19,114 bases of DNA from an uncultured Lachnospiraceae bacterium. Lineage in GTDB: Bacteria; Bacillota; Clostridia; Lachnospirales; Lachnospiraceae. This document shows, one piece after another, positions 7,279-14,430 of this stretch. The notes beneath the pieces were generated by a model, which did not search any database, was not told where the DNA came from, and saw only the letters and a program-made list of their open reading frames with translations. Each line of letters begins with the position of its first letter. Within the stretch, counting starts at the first letter, position 1. The translations under genes and the position numbers were made by a program. Location: contig URXX01000020.1 of assembly GCA_900551895.1 (NCBI GenBank), positions 1-19,114 on the forward strand, written 5' to 3'.

Positions 7279-7941
7279 TTACGAATTTTTAAGTAAATAC
7301 GGTTTATGAATAGGGGTTGTCATATCCCATATCTGATAGCCGTTTTCCGTATAATATGCAGGTCTGCATTTTCCGCTTTTAAATACACGGATAAACTCTT
7401 CCATTGTCCTTACTTCCTCCGGAAAATACGTTGCAAAAAATCCGATTTTCTCAATAATGTGACAATCGCTTGAGCCTACCGTAACAAGTCCCAATTCCTT
7501 CGCATAATCCGCCGCCTTCATATTCGCCTCGGGCAGTGTACTTCCATTTAACACTTCCACACCGTCCAGTCCCTTTACAAGCCTTAAATTTTCTTCCAGC
7601 CCCCTGTTGTTATTGCGAAACGGGTGGGCGCTGAAACAAATTCCGCCTTGTTTTTTTACCAAATCAATAAATTCCTGTGCATTTATTCGTTCTTTCGGGT
7701 ATTCTTCAATGCCAAACGCCACAATATCTCCCTGCAAAGAAAAAAATTCAATCCCTACAAAAATAGGAAAATTGACTTCTTTTGCATATTCTTCTGCATA
7801 TTGTTTTAATCCCATATCATCGTGGTCGGTAATGCAAATGCCACCTAAACCACGCCTTTTTGCCACTTCCACCATATCGGCAAGTTTTAGATAACTGTCT
7901 TTTGAATATGTACATTCGTGCATATGTGTATCTATAAACAT
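7279..7941 (-). CDS. PHP domain metal-dependent phosphoesterase
   Basis: 220 residues. Polymerase and histidinol phosphatase (PHP) fold with the metal-binding motifs in order: H6-x-H8 in FIDTHMHEC, D39-H40 in CITDHDD, E65 in VGIEFF, H106 in SAHPFR and the D159-x-H161 pair in SSDCH. Stand-alone PHP proteins of this size hydrolyse phosphate esters such as nucleotides or sugar phosphates; substrate unknown. The frame is open further upstream, but the ATG at 7941 is chosen because it has AGGAG 6-7 nt before it and starts just after the glycosyltransferase stop (11 nt gap), whereas an earlier start would overlap that gene. Tight spacing implies one mRNA with the glycosyltransferase, so its substrate may be linked to sugar metabolism (inference). 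Confidence 0.85.
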   Translation of the reverse strand: MFIDTHMHECTYSKDSYLKLADMVEVAKRRGLGGICITDHDDMGLKQYAEEYAKEVNFPIFVGIEFFSLQGDIVAFGIEEYPKERINAQEFIDLVKKQGGICFSAHPFRNNNRGLEENLRLVKGLDGVEVLNGSTLPEANMKAADYAKELGLVTVGSSDCHIIEKIGFFATYFPEEVRTMEEFIRVFKSGKCRPAYYTENGYQIWDMTTPIHKPYLLKNS

Positions 7942-7952
7942 CTTTTTCTCCT

Positions 7953-9146
7953 CTACTGCTTCATCAGTTCTAAAATCCGAGAACTTACCCCTTTCCATGA
8001 AACTTTTGATAAGTCCGGATTTTCCTTTTCCTGTTGTTCTAACTTCCTATAAATACTCTCTGCCAGCCTGTTTTCAAACTCCGGTAATTCTTCCCGAAAC
8101 GGTTCATCTGTGTTTTTCATGGAAGGCAATTTCACAAAGGTAATATTTTCCCCCGCCACGTTTTCGGAAAGCCATTCTTTTACGCCCGCAATATCGGAAC
8201 AGACAACTTTACAGCCACACGCCATTGCCTCCAGCACGACTAACGGCAAGCCTTCATAAAAAGACGGCAGAACAAAAACATCACTTTCGCAAAATGTTTC
8301 CGCCAACTCTCTCTGATTTAAAAGTCCTAAAAACTTAATTTCATATCGACTCTTTTCTGCTGACTTTCGGATTTTTTCAAACTCTTCCTCAGCACCAATT
8401 CCACCTGCAATCTTTACTGTCAGTTCATTTTTGCCATAAGGTAATTTTTCCACAGCACGCAAAAGGCTGAAAATTCCTTTCTTCTCCGTTACTTTTCCTG
8501 CAAATACAATCTGCTTTTTCCTTTGCTTTTTGCCGTTTCTTTTCCAAAAAACCGACTGGTTGTAGCCTACGCCCACGACATGAACCTTATCAGACTGTAG
8601 CGAAAACATTTCTTCCACTATCTTCTTCTGCTCCCAATGAAGAACAATCACGCCGTCCAGTTTTCCTATATTTTCCCTAATCCGCTCTCTTTCCAGCGGA
8701 TTTTTGGAAAATTGTCTTAAATCTGAACCGTGGCATATCCCATATATTTTTTTCGCAGGATACCATTCCCGCACAAGTGCGGTGAGCAAATATAAATGGT
8801 GGCACACGATAACGTCCGGATTGATTTCCTGTACTGCTAAAGATATTTTTTCTCGAAATGCGTCAGAAAATTTTTGTAAAATCTCCTCATTCATCTCGCT
8901 GTATTTTAAACTTTCATATGGCATTTCATCAGACATACCGAGTATGGAAAACGGCAGTTTCTCCGACTGATAATAAACCGGATATATTTTTACTTCTTTC
9001 GGAAAATCCAAACGGTCATCTGCGTAAATACCCGTGATGACCGCCTGTTCATTTCCTTGTGCATTCCAGTTTTTCACCAGTTCCGTTAAATAAATACCGC
9101 TTCCCGTACTATGTGGTTTCTGTGCCGTAATGCTTAATATTTTCAT
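7953..9146 (-). CDS. Family 4 (GT-B) glycosyltransferase
   Basis: 397 residues with both Rossmann-like lobes of a GT-B enzyme. The N-terminal lobe starts MKILSITAQ and has the acceptor-side glycine loop TGSGIYLTELVKNW. The C-terminal lobe has the donor-binding pieces 'IVFAGKVTEKKGI', 'VKIAGG' and the retaining GT4 E-x7-E signature in EGLPLVVLEAMACG. It probably transfers a nucleotide-activated sugar to a lipid, glycan or small molecule in the cytoplasm; donor and acceptor are unknown. The ATG at 9146 was chosen because it matches the family N-terminus and follows the NifX-like stop by 5 nt; its ribosome binding site is weak, suggesting translational coupling to the gene before it. Last residues lie 11 nt before the PHP gene start. 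Confidence 0.87.
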   Translation of the reverse strand: MKILSITAQKPHSTGSGIYLTELVKNWNAQGNEQAVITGIYADDRLDFPKEVKIYPVYYQSEKLPFSILGMSDEMPYESLKYSEMNEEILQKFSDAFREKISLAVQEINPDVIVCHHLYLLTALVREWYPAKKIYGICHGSDLRQFSKNPLERERIRENIGKLDGVIVLHWEQKKIVEEMFSLQSDKVHVVGVGYNQSVFWKRNGKKQRKKQIVFAGKVTEKKGIFSLLRAVEKLPYGKNELTVKIAGGIGAEEEFEKIRKSAEKSRYEIKFLGLLNQRELAETFCESDVFVLPSFYEGLPLVVLEAMACGCKVVCSDIAGVKEWLSENVAGENITFVKLPSMKNTDEPFREELPEFENRLAESIYRKLEQQEKENPDLSKVSWKGVSSRILELMKQ

Positions 9147-9151
9147 CTTTT

Positions 9152-9547
9152 CTAGTGGGAACAATGTCCTTCTCCACAACCATGTTCACCGCATTTTCCA
9201 TGCTCGTGTTCATCATGATGACTGCATCTCACATCAGGATTATAGGAAAGTGTGTCACTCAAAAATGCCTGCACCGCATTATCCGTATTTCCTGACACTC
9301 CTCCGTAAAGTTGAATACCTGCTTCTGCCAATGCCTGCTGTGCTCCCGCACCGATTCCACCGCAAATGAGAACTTCAACTCCCAATTCCTGTAAAATTCC
9401 TGCCAAAGCACCGTGTCCGCTTCCGTTTGTATCCACAACTTTCATTTCGGAAATCTGTCCGTTTTCCACTTCGTAGACTTTGAACTGCTCTGTGTGTCCG
9501 AAATGTTGGAACACCTGTCCATCTTCATAAGTTACCGCAATCTTCAT
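9152..9547 (-). CDS. NifX/NifB-like Fe-Mo cluster-binding protein with His/Cys tail
   Basis: 131 residues. Residues 1-105 are a dinitrogenase iron-molybdenum cofactor domain: MKIAVTYEDG, FGHTEQFKVYEVENG, LGVEVLICGGIGAGAQQAL, and AGIQLYGGVSG. Such small stand-alone proteins carry or store Fe-S or Mo-Fe clusters and occur in many non-nitrogen-fixing anaerobes. Residues 108-131 form a tail very rich in His, Cys, Glu and Gly (four Cys, seven His), a likely metal-binding site, perhaps for Ni, Zn or Fe. AAGGAGAG precedes ATG 9547. It heads the operon with the glycosyltransferase. A metal-carrying role near a Ni-Fe-S enzyme operon is tempting but unproven; they are separate transcription units. Confidence 0.87.
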   Translation of the reverse strand: MKIAVTYEDGQVFQHFGHTEQFKVYEVENGQISEMKVVDTNGSGHGALAGILQELGVEVLICGGIGAGAQQALAEAGIQLYGGVSGNTDNAVQAFLSDTLSYNPDVRCSHHDEHEHGKCGEHGCGEGHCSH

Positions 9548-9588
9548 TTTACCTCTCTCCTTCCTGTTGACTGCCTGTCTTTCTTCCT

Positions 9589-9617
9589 ATTATACCCCTT
9601 TTTTACTGTTTCTGCAA
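9589..9617 (-). promoter_or_regulatory. Promoter of the NifX-like operon
   Basis: Minus strand: TTGCAG (9612-9617), 17-nt spacer, TATAAT (9589-9594). The -35 lies within the last codons of the DUF2871 gene. Confidence 0.65.
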
Positions 9618-10028
9618 AGTTGAAACACTTTCTTTTAAAGAAAGGAAAAATAAAATCAATCCGATTCCAAGAAGTATATGCCCGATTCCCGCAAATCCTG
9701 AAAGCATACCGTTTTGCCCTCTGCTAAGTTCCACTCCAAGCACTTGAATAATTCCGCGAACCGTCAGCATAACCGCAGTCAGACAGACACCTGCATTATA
9801 GACAATAAAAAATGCTGAATACTTTTTCGCCTTATCCAATGCAAAAAGACGAATACATATTGTCACTAACAAGAACATAACCATACCCAACATAAATAAA
9901 TGGGTATGCAAAACAGACAACGTCGTCTTTTCCTCAAACCCTTGAAACTTCGTGAATTCGCGATAAAATACACCTCCAATCATTGCTAAAATAGCATAAA
10001 TAAATGATGTGTTTACTGTTTTTTTCAT
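9603..10028 (-). CDS. DUF2871 family membrane protein
   Basis: 141 residues with four predicted membrane helices (about 8-22, 42-62, 76-95 and 110-128). The sequence 'VFYREFTKFQGF', 'LSVLHTHLFMLGMVMFLL' and 'GIGHILLGIGLILFFL' matches the DUF2871 family. The conserved H-T-H in helix 2 and the H in the last helix suggest haem or metal binding in the membrane, as in some cytochrome-like families, but no function is established. ATG at 10028 is preceded by GAGGAG about 7 nt upstream. It is divergent from rrf2, whose operator region it shares, so it may be under the same regulator. Confidence 0.8.
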   Translation of the reverse strand: MKKTVNTSFIYAILAMIGGVFYREFTKFQGFEEKTTLSVLHTHLFMLGMVMFLLVTICIRLFALDKAKKYSAFFIVYNAGVCLTAVMLTVRGIIQVLGVELSRGQNGMLSGFAGIGHILLGIGLILFFLSLKESVSTLQKQ

Positions 10029-10058
10029 AATAATCTCCTCTTTTCTTTTGTATGATAC

Positions 10059-10087
10059 TTGACTATTTTAGTATAGTATTATATAGT
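10059..10087 (+). promoter_or_regulatory. rrf2 promoter with candidate operator
   Basis: TTGACT (10059-10064), 17-nt spacer, TATAGT (10082-10087). It overlaps an inverted repeat, ACTAT (10062-10066) with ATAGT (10073-10077). The same motif recurs before cooS at 10525-10543. The divergent DUF2871 gene starts 31 nt to the left, so a bound regulator could affect both directions. Confidence 0.65.
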
Positions 10088-10108
10088 TAATTTATCAAGG
10101 AGGTATTT

Positions 10109-10510
10109 ATGTTATTTACGAAAGAATGTGATTATGCTATTCGGATTATGCGTGCATTGTCATCGGGAGATTTTGTTAATGTCTCCACCATTTGCACGGC
10201 TGAAAATATTTCCTCTGCAATGGCATATAAAATTACAAGAAAACTGGAGAAAGCGAAACTGATTAAAAGTCTTCGCGGTGCGAACGGAGGATATGCGTTG
10301 AACCAGCCTTTGCAAAACATTTCTCTCTATGATGTCTGTTCTGTTATTGAACCGGATATTCTTTTGGTGGAATGTATGAAAAAGGACTATCACTGCTCTA
10401 TGAACACGCAGATTACACCTTGTCTTGTACATGGCGAATTTTGCCGAATCCAGCGTATTCTTTTACAGGAATTACAGCACAAAAATTTAGCAGAATTATT
10501 TCGCAAATAA
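10109..10510 (+). CDS. Rrf2 family transcriptional regulator
   Basis: 133 residues. The N-terminus is the Rrf2 winged helix-turn-helix: MLFTKECDYAIRIMRAL, recognition-helix region 'ISSAMAYKITRKLEKAKLI' and wing 'SLRGANGGYALNQP'. Four cysteines in the C-terminal half, C89, C96, C105 and C112, have the spacing expected of an Fe-S cluster site (IscR/NsrR/RsrR types use three Cys plus another ligand). It could therefore sense redox state, NO, iron or CO; this is inference. AAGGAGG lies 6-7 nt before the ATG. It directly precedes cooS on the same strand (56 nt gap) and both promoters share a motif, so it most likely controls itself and the cooS operon. Confidence 0.88.
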   Translation: MLFTKECDYAIRIMRALSSGDFVNVSTICTAENISSAMAYKITRKLEKAKLIKSLRGANGGYALNQPLQNISLYDVCSVIEPDILLVECMKKDYHCSMNTQITPCLVHGEFCRIQRILLQELQHKNLAELFRK

Positions 10511-10524
10511 TTTTTACCTAAATC

Positions 10525-10543
10525 TTTACATTTTTAGTACAGT
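10525..10543 (+). promoter_or_regulatory. Candidate Rrf2 operator before cooS
   Basis: TTTACATTTTTAGTACAGT matches TTGACTATTTTAGTATAGT before rrf2 at 15 of 19 positions. A TATAAC (10544-10549) lies 14 nt after TTTACA, closer than ideal, so this may be a weak promoter or only an operator. AAGGAGG follows at 10554-10559. Confidence 0.5.
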
Positions 10544-10566
10544 TTATAACACAAGGAGGATTTACA

Positions 10567-12450
10567 ATGAATCAATGTTATGGTTGCAACACCTGCAAAA
10601 GTGCAGATAAACCTTTAGAAAATTATATCCGCTCTCTTCCTATGGAGACTTCTCATCACCGTGTGGAAGGGCAAAGCACAAAATGCGGTTTCGGATTACA
10701 GGGCGTCTGTTGTCGTCTTTGCTCTAACGGACCTTGCCGTATTACGCCAAATGCTCCAAGAGGAATCTGCGGTGCAAATGCCGACACAATCGTTACAAGA
10801 AACTTTTTGCGTGCAGTTGCATCGGGAAGCGGATGCTACATTCACATCGTAGAAAATACTGCTTTAAACTTAAAGAAAACTGCTCAGGCAAAAGGAGAAT
10901 TAAAAGGACTTCGTTCACTTAACCATTTAGCAGAAATTTTCGGTATTACAGATGAAGATATTTATGTGAAAGCCGAAAAAGTTGCAGACGCAGTACTTGC
11001 AGATTTGTATAAACCGGAATACGTTTCCGCAGAACTTGTTGAAAAAATTGCTTACGCTCCGCGTGTAAAACGCTGGAAAGAACTTGGTATTATGCCGGGC
11101 GGTGCAAAAGCGGAAGTATTTAAGGGCGTTGTAAAATGTTCGACTAACTTAAACTCTGATCCTGTAGACATGCTTACAGACTGCTTGAAATTAGGTATTT
11201 CCACAGGTGTCTACGGTTTGACATTGACAAACTTATTAAATGACGTTCTTTTAGGACAGCCGGAACTTCGTCTTGCCCCTGTAGGTTTGCGTGTAATTGA
11301 TCCTGATTACATTAATATTATGATTACAGGACACCAGCACACAATTTTCGTTGATTTACAGGAACGCCTTATTTCCGATGAAGCAAAAGCGAAAGCACAG
11401 GCTGCGGGAGCAAAAGGATTCAAATTAGTGGGATGTACATGTGTCGGACAGGATTTGCAACTTCGCGGTGCGCATTATGAGGAAGTATTTGACGGACACG
11501 CAGGAAATAACTACACAAGCGAAGCAATTCTTGCAACAGGCGCTATTGACGTTGTCCTCTCTGAATTTAACTGTACTCTTCCGGGAATCGAACCAATCTG
11601 CGATGAGTTAAAAATCAAACAAATTTGTCTTGATGACGTGGCTAAAAAAGCAAATGCCGAACTTATGCAGTTCTCATTTGAAAACCGTGAAAAACAGAGC
11701 GAAATCATTATTGATAAAATCATCGAAGCATACAAAGAAAGACGCGGCGTAGTTCCGATGAATCTTTTTGAAGATCACGGAAACGACTGCACTTTAACAG
11801 GTGTCAGCGAAGGTTCGTTAAAAGATTTCCTCGGCGGAAAATGGACTCCGCTTATCGAATTAATCGTATCAGGTGAAATCAAAGGTATTGCAGGCGTAGT
11901 CGGATGTTCTAACCTAACTGCCGGCGGACATGACGTTTTAAGCGTTGAACTGACAAAAGAATTGATTGCAAAAGATATTCTCGTTCTCACTGCCGGATGT
12001 TCTTCGGGGGGAATCGAAAATTGCGGTTTAATGACACCGGAAGCAGCGAAATTAGCAGGCCCTAAACTTCGTGCAGTATGCGAAAAATTGAATATTCCTC
12101 CTGTATTAAACTTCGGTCCTTGCCTTGCAATCGGACGATTGGAAATCGTTGCTACGGAAATTGCACAGGAACTCGGCGTTGACCTTCCTGAACTTCCACT
12201 TGTTCTCTCTGCTGCACAGTGGCTTGAAGAACAGGCTTTGGCTGACGGATGCTTCGGTCTTGCACTCGGACTTCCGCTTCATTTAGGACTTCCTCCATTT
12301 ATTACAGGAAGCAAAACTGCCGTAAAAGTTATGACAGAAGATATGAAAGAACTCACAGGCGGACAAGTTATCATTAACGGAGATGCAAAAGAAACTGCTG
12401 ATATTTTAGAAAAGATTATCGAGGAAAAACGTAATCACTTACATATATAG
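10567..12450 (+). CDS. cooS: Anaerobic Ni-Fe-S carbon monoxide dehydrogenase homologue (CooS)
   Basis: 627 residues, full family length. By comparison with the Carboxydothermus CODH-II numbering as I recall it: D-cluster Cys C40 and C48; B-cluster C49, C52, C57, C68; C-cluster (Ni-Fe-S) ligands H256, C292, C336, C447, C478 and C519, all present. CODHs oxidise CO to CO2 with two electrons passed through clusters B and D. Two oddities are visible. The active-site Lys in the usual 'EWMSEKAVAIG' is Gln556 (here QWLEEQALADG), and the usual His cluster after the B-cluster site ('AHSDHGRH') reads GCYIHIVEN. An extra N-terminal C4-x2-C7-x2-C10 is also present. AAGGAGG precedes ATG 10567. First gene of cooS-cooF-oxidoreductase; no cooC Ni-insertion gene is in the window. 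Family membership is sure; CO as substrate is less so. Confidence 0.92.
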   Translation: MNQCYGCNTCKSADKPLENYIRSLPMETSHHRVEGQSTKCGFGLQGVCCRLCSNGPCRITPNAPRGICGANADTIVTRNFLRAVASGSGCYIHIVENTALNLKKTAQAKGELKGLRSLNHLAEIFGITDEDIYVKAEKVADAVLADLYKPEYVSAELVEKIAYAPRVKRWKELGIMPGGAKAEVFKGVVKCSTNLNSDPVDMLTDCLKLGISTGVYGLTLTNLLNDVLLGQPELRLAPVGLRVIDPDYINIMITGHQHTIFVDLQERLISDEAKAKAQAAGAKGFKLVGCTCVGQDLQLRGAHYEEVFDGHAGNNYTSEAILATGAIDVVLSEFNCTLPGIEPICDELKIKQICLDDVAKKANAELMQFSFENREKQSEIIIDKIIEAYKERRGVVPMNLFEDHGNDCTLTGVSEGSLKDFLGGKWTPLIELIVSGEIKGIAGVVGCSNLTAGGHDVLSVELTKELIAKDILVLTAGCSSGGIENCGLMTPEAAKLAGPKLRAVCEKLNIPPVLNFGPCLAIGRLEIVATEIAQELGVDLPELPLVLSAAQWLEEQALADGCFGLALGLPLHLGLPPFITGSKTAVKVMTEDMKELTGGQVIINGDAKETADILEKIIEEKRNHLHI

Positions 12451-12461
12451 GAGGGTTATCT

Positions 12462-12914
12462 ATGAGACGGATTATGATTGATGCCTCCAAATGCGATGGC
12501 TGTAAAAACTGTACGGTTGCCTGTATGCAGGCACACCGTGAAACTCCGGGTACTATTTATGATTTAGATTTAACTGATATTCACAACGAATCCCGTAATC
12601 ACATCGAGAAGATGCCGGACGGAAGTTACCGTCCTATCTTCTGCCGACACTGTGATTTGCCTGAATGCGTCATGTCCTGCATGAGCGGCGCTTTAACAAA
12701 AGATGCTGAAACGGGAATGGTTTCCTATGATGAAAAAAAATGCGGTTCATGCTTTATGTGCGTTATGAACTGTCCTTACGGTGTTTTAAAAGCAGATACT
12801 GCCACTCACACAAAAGTAATCAAATGCGATTTCTGCTTACAGGACAACAGTGAACCAAACTGTGTTAAAGCCTGTCCGAAAAACGCTATCTATGTAGAGG
12901 AGGTAACACTATGA
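12462..12914 (+). CDS. cooF: CooF-like 4x[4Fe-4S] ferredoxin subunit
   Basis: 150 residues with sixteen cysteines arranged for four [4Fe-4S] clusters: C11/C14/C17/C21, C61/C64/C69/C73, C94/C97/C100/C104 and C122/C125/C134/C138 (the usual swapped fourth ligand applies). This is the CooF/HycB/DmsB-type electron-transfer fold. CooF takes electrons from the CooS D-cluster and hands them to a partner, here most likely the flavoprotein encoded next. AGGAGG lies just before ATG 12462, 11 nt after the cooS stop. Its TGA overlaps the start of the next gene (ATGA), so the two are translationally coupled. Cytoplasmic, with no signal peptide. Confidence 0.92.
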   Translation: MRRIMIDASKCDGCKNCTVACMQAHRETPGTIYDLDLTDIHNESRNHIEKMPDGSYRPIFCRHCDLPECVMSCMSGALTKDAETGMVSYDEKKCGSCFMCVMNCPYGVLKADTATHTKVIKCDFCLQDNSEPNCVKACPKNAIYVEEVTL

Positions 12915-14137
12915 TGCACGTAATTATCGGTGTAGGGCCTGCGGGAATTACCGCTGCCCAGACCATTTTAAAAACAGATAAAGACGCTCAAATCACAATG
13001 ATTTCCACAGATGAATTTGTGCATTCCCGCTGTATGCTACATCGCTATTTAAGCCATGAGCGTAACGAAGAAACACTTTCTTTCGTGGATAAAGATTTCT
13101 TTACTTCCAACCGTATTCACTGGGTAAAAGGGGTAACAGTAGAAAAAATTGATGTGGACGAGAAAAAAGTCTGTCTCTCCAATCAGGAAGACTATCTATT
13201 TGACAAACTGCTAATCGCAACAGGGGCAAATAGTTTCATTCCTCCTGTCGCACAGTTTAGAGAGGCAAAAAACGTTTTCGGACTTCGTCATTTATCAGAT
13301 GCGCAGAAAATCAGACCGCTGGCTGACTCCGCAGACCATATTCTTGTTGTCGGTTCAGGGCTTGTGGGAATGGACGCCGCCTACGCATTTTTAGAGCAGG
13401 GCAAAAAAGTAACGGTAGTGGAAATGGCAGACAGAATCCTCCCAATCCAGTTAAACGAAACTGCCGGAAAACCATACCGTAAACTTTTTGAGGAACACGG
13501 CTGTGAATTCGTTGTCGGAAAAAAAGCCTCCGACACACATATGAATGAAAACGGTTACATTGACGCTGTTTTCCTTGATGACGGAACAAAAATCGACTGC
13601 GATTTAATCATTGTGGCTGCCGGTGTCCGCCCTGCCGTTGAATGCGTAGAAGGTTCAAAAATCCATGTGGACCGTTTCATTCAGGTTGATGACACAATGA
13701 AAACAAACTGCGATGACATTTACTCTGCCGGAGATGTGACCGGATTATCCGGAATTTGGCCAAATGCCATGAAACAGGGACAGGTTGCCGGACTGAATAT
13801 GTGCGGCGTTGACGCACAGTATACAGACAAATACGCCATGAAAAACACAATGAATTTCTATGGTCTTGTCACACTTTCTCTCGGACGCGGAGTTGCCGAA
13901 GAAGGCGACACTGTTTTAGAACGGGAAGATGCCGGAAATTATAAGCGTGCCATTATCCGCAACAGAAAACTGGACAGTATTCTTCTTCAGGGTAATATTG
14001 ACTACGCAGGTATTTATCAGTATCTGATTAAAAATGAAATAGATATTTCTCACTTTGACAAAGACATTTTCCACTTATCCTTTGCCGATTTCTACGGAAT
14101 TGACGAAAAAGGAAAATACTATTACGAGGTGAAATAA
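12911..14137 (+). CDS. FAD/NAD(P)-dependent oxidoreductase (FNOR) of the cooS operon
   Basis: 408 residues of the two-dinucleotide-fold class (NADH oxidase/rubredoxin reductase/ferredoxin reductase type). FAD-binding GVGPAG at 7-12, LLIATGAN at 100-107, the NAD(P)-binding GSGLVG at 148-153 with an acidic Glu171 that favours NAD(H), and the second FAD motif IYSAGD at 270-275. No redox-active CxxC is seen. In other anaerobes a gene of this kind follows cooS-cooF and is thought to move electrons from the ferredoxin to NAD(P)+ (or the reverse). Start ATG 12911 overlaps the cooF stop by 4 bp; AGGAGG at 12898-12903 is 7 nt upstream, which favours it over the adjacent ATG at 12914. The operon ends with the terminator at 14142. 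Confidence 0.88.
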   Translation: MMHVIIGVGPAGITAAQTILKTDKDAQITMISTDEFVHSRCMLHRYLSHERNEETLSFVDKDFFTSNRIHWVKGVTVEKIDVDEKKVCLSNQEDYLFDKLLIATGANSFIPPVAQFREAKNVFGLRHLSDAQKIRPLADSADHILVVGSGLVGMDAAYAFLEQGKKVTVVEMADRILPIQLNETAGKPYRKLFEEHGCEFVVGKKASDTHMNENGYIDAVFLDDGTKIDCDLIIVAAGVRPAVECVEGSKIHVDRFIQVDDTMKTNCDDIYSAGDVTGLSGIWPNAMKQGQVAGLNMCGVDAQYTDKYAMKNTMNFYGLVTLSLGRGVAEEGDTVLEREDAGNYKRAIIRNRKLDSILLQGNIDYAGIYQYLIKNEIDISHFDKDIFHLSFADFYGIDEKGKYYYEVK

Positions 14138-14141
14138 CTTA

Positions 14142-14182
14142 ATTGGGGACGTAGTCTTTTTCAATTTGACTACGTCCCCAAT
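14142..14182. terminator. Bidirectional terminator, REP-like sequence
   Basis: Perfect 15-bp stem ATTGGGGACGTAGTC (14142-14156) with GACTACGTCCCCAAT (14168-14182), 11-nt loop, then TTTTTT on the plus strand. It stands between the convergent cooS operon and the DUF6472-like gene and can serve both. The GGGGACG core resembles dispersed REP-type repeats of some Firmicutes. Confidence 0.85.
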
Positions 14183-14192
14183 CACAGTTTTT

Positions 14193-14390
14193 TCACATTT
14201 GTTTCCGCACAATTCGATATTCATCACCGAACTGATAATACGGGCAATCTCTAAATTCACCTTTTACAAACCGATACATCTCATCTTCATCTAAATTTTT
14301 CGTACAAACATAATACTCATATTCTTCATCGTATTCATAATTCATACAACTTTCGCAGTTGGACACCGTTTTCTTTTTCTTTTGTTTCAT
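14193..14390 (-). CDS. Small four-Cys protein, DUF6472-like
   Basis: 65 residues: a basic start (KQKKKK), then C-x2-C in NCESCMNYEYDEEYEYYVC and a further Cys in RDCPYY, then a conserved tail FGDEYRIVRKQM. The four Cys (C-x2-C, C, C) suggest a small zinc ribbon or similar metal site. The sequence 'YDEEYEYYVCTKNLDEDEMYRF' fits the DUF6472 family common in Lachnospiraceae; function unknown. The frame runs further upstream into the glycosylase gene, but ATG 14390 is chosen because of AGAGG 9 nt before it and the match to the family's start. It follows the glycosylase stop by 40 nt and probably shares its mRNA. Confidence 0.78.
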   Translation of the reverse strand: MKQKKKKTVSNCESCMNYEYDEEYEYYVCTKNLDEDEMYRFVKGEFRDCPYYQFGDEYRIVRKQM

Positions 14391-14430
14391 CGTGTCTGTC
14401 CTCTCCTTTTGATTTTCTCCGTACAGTATA

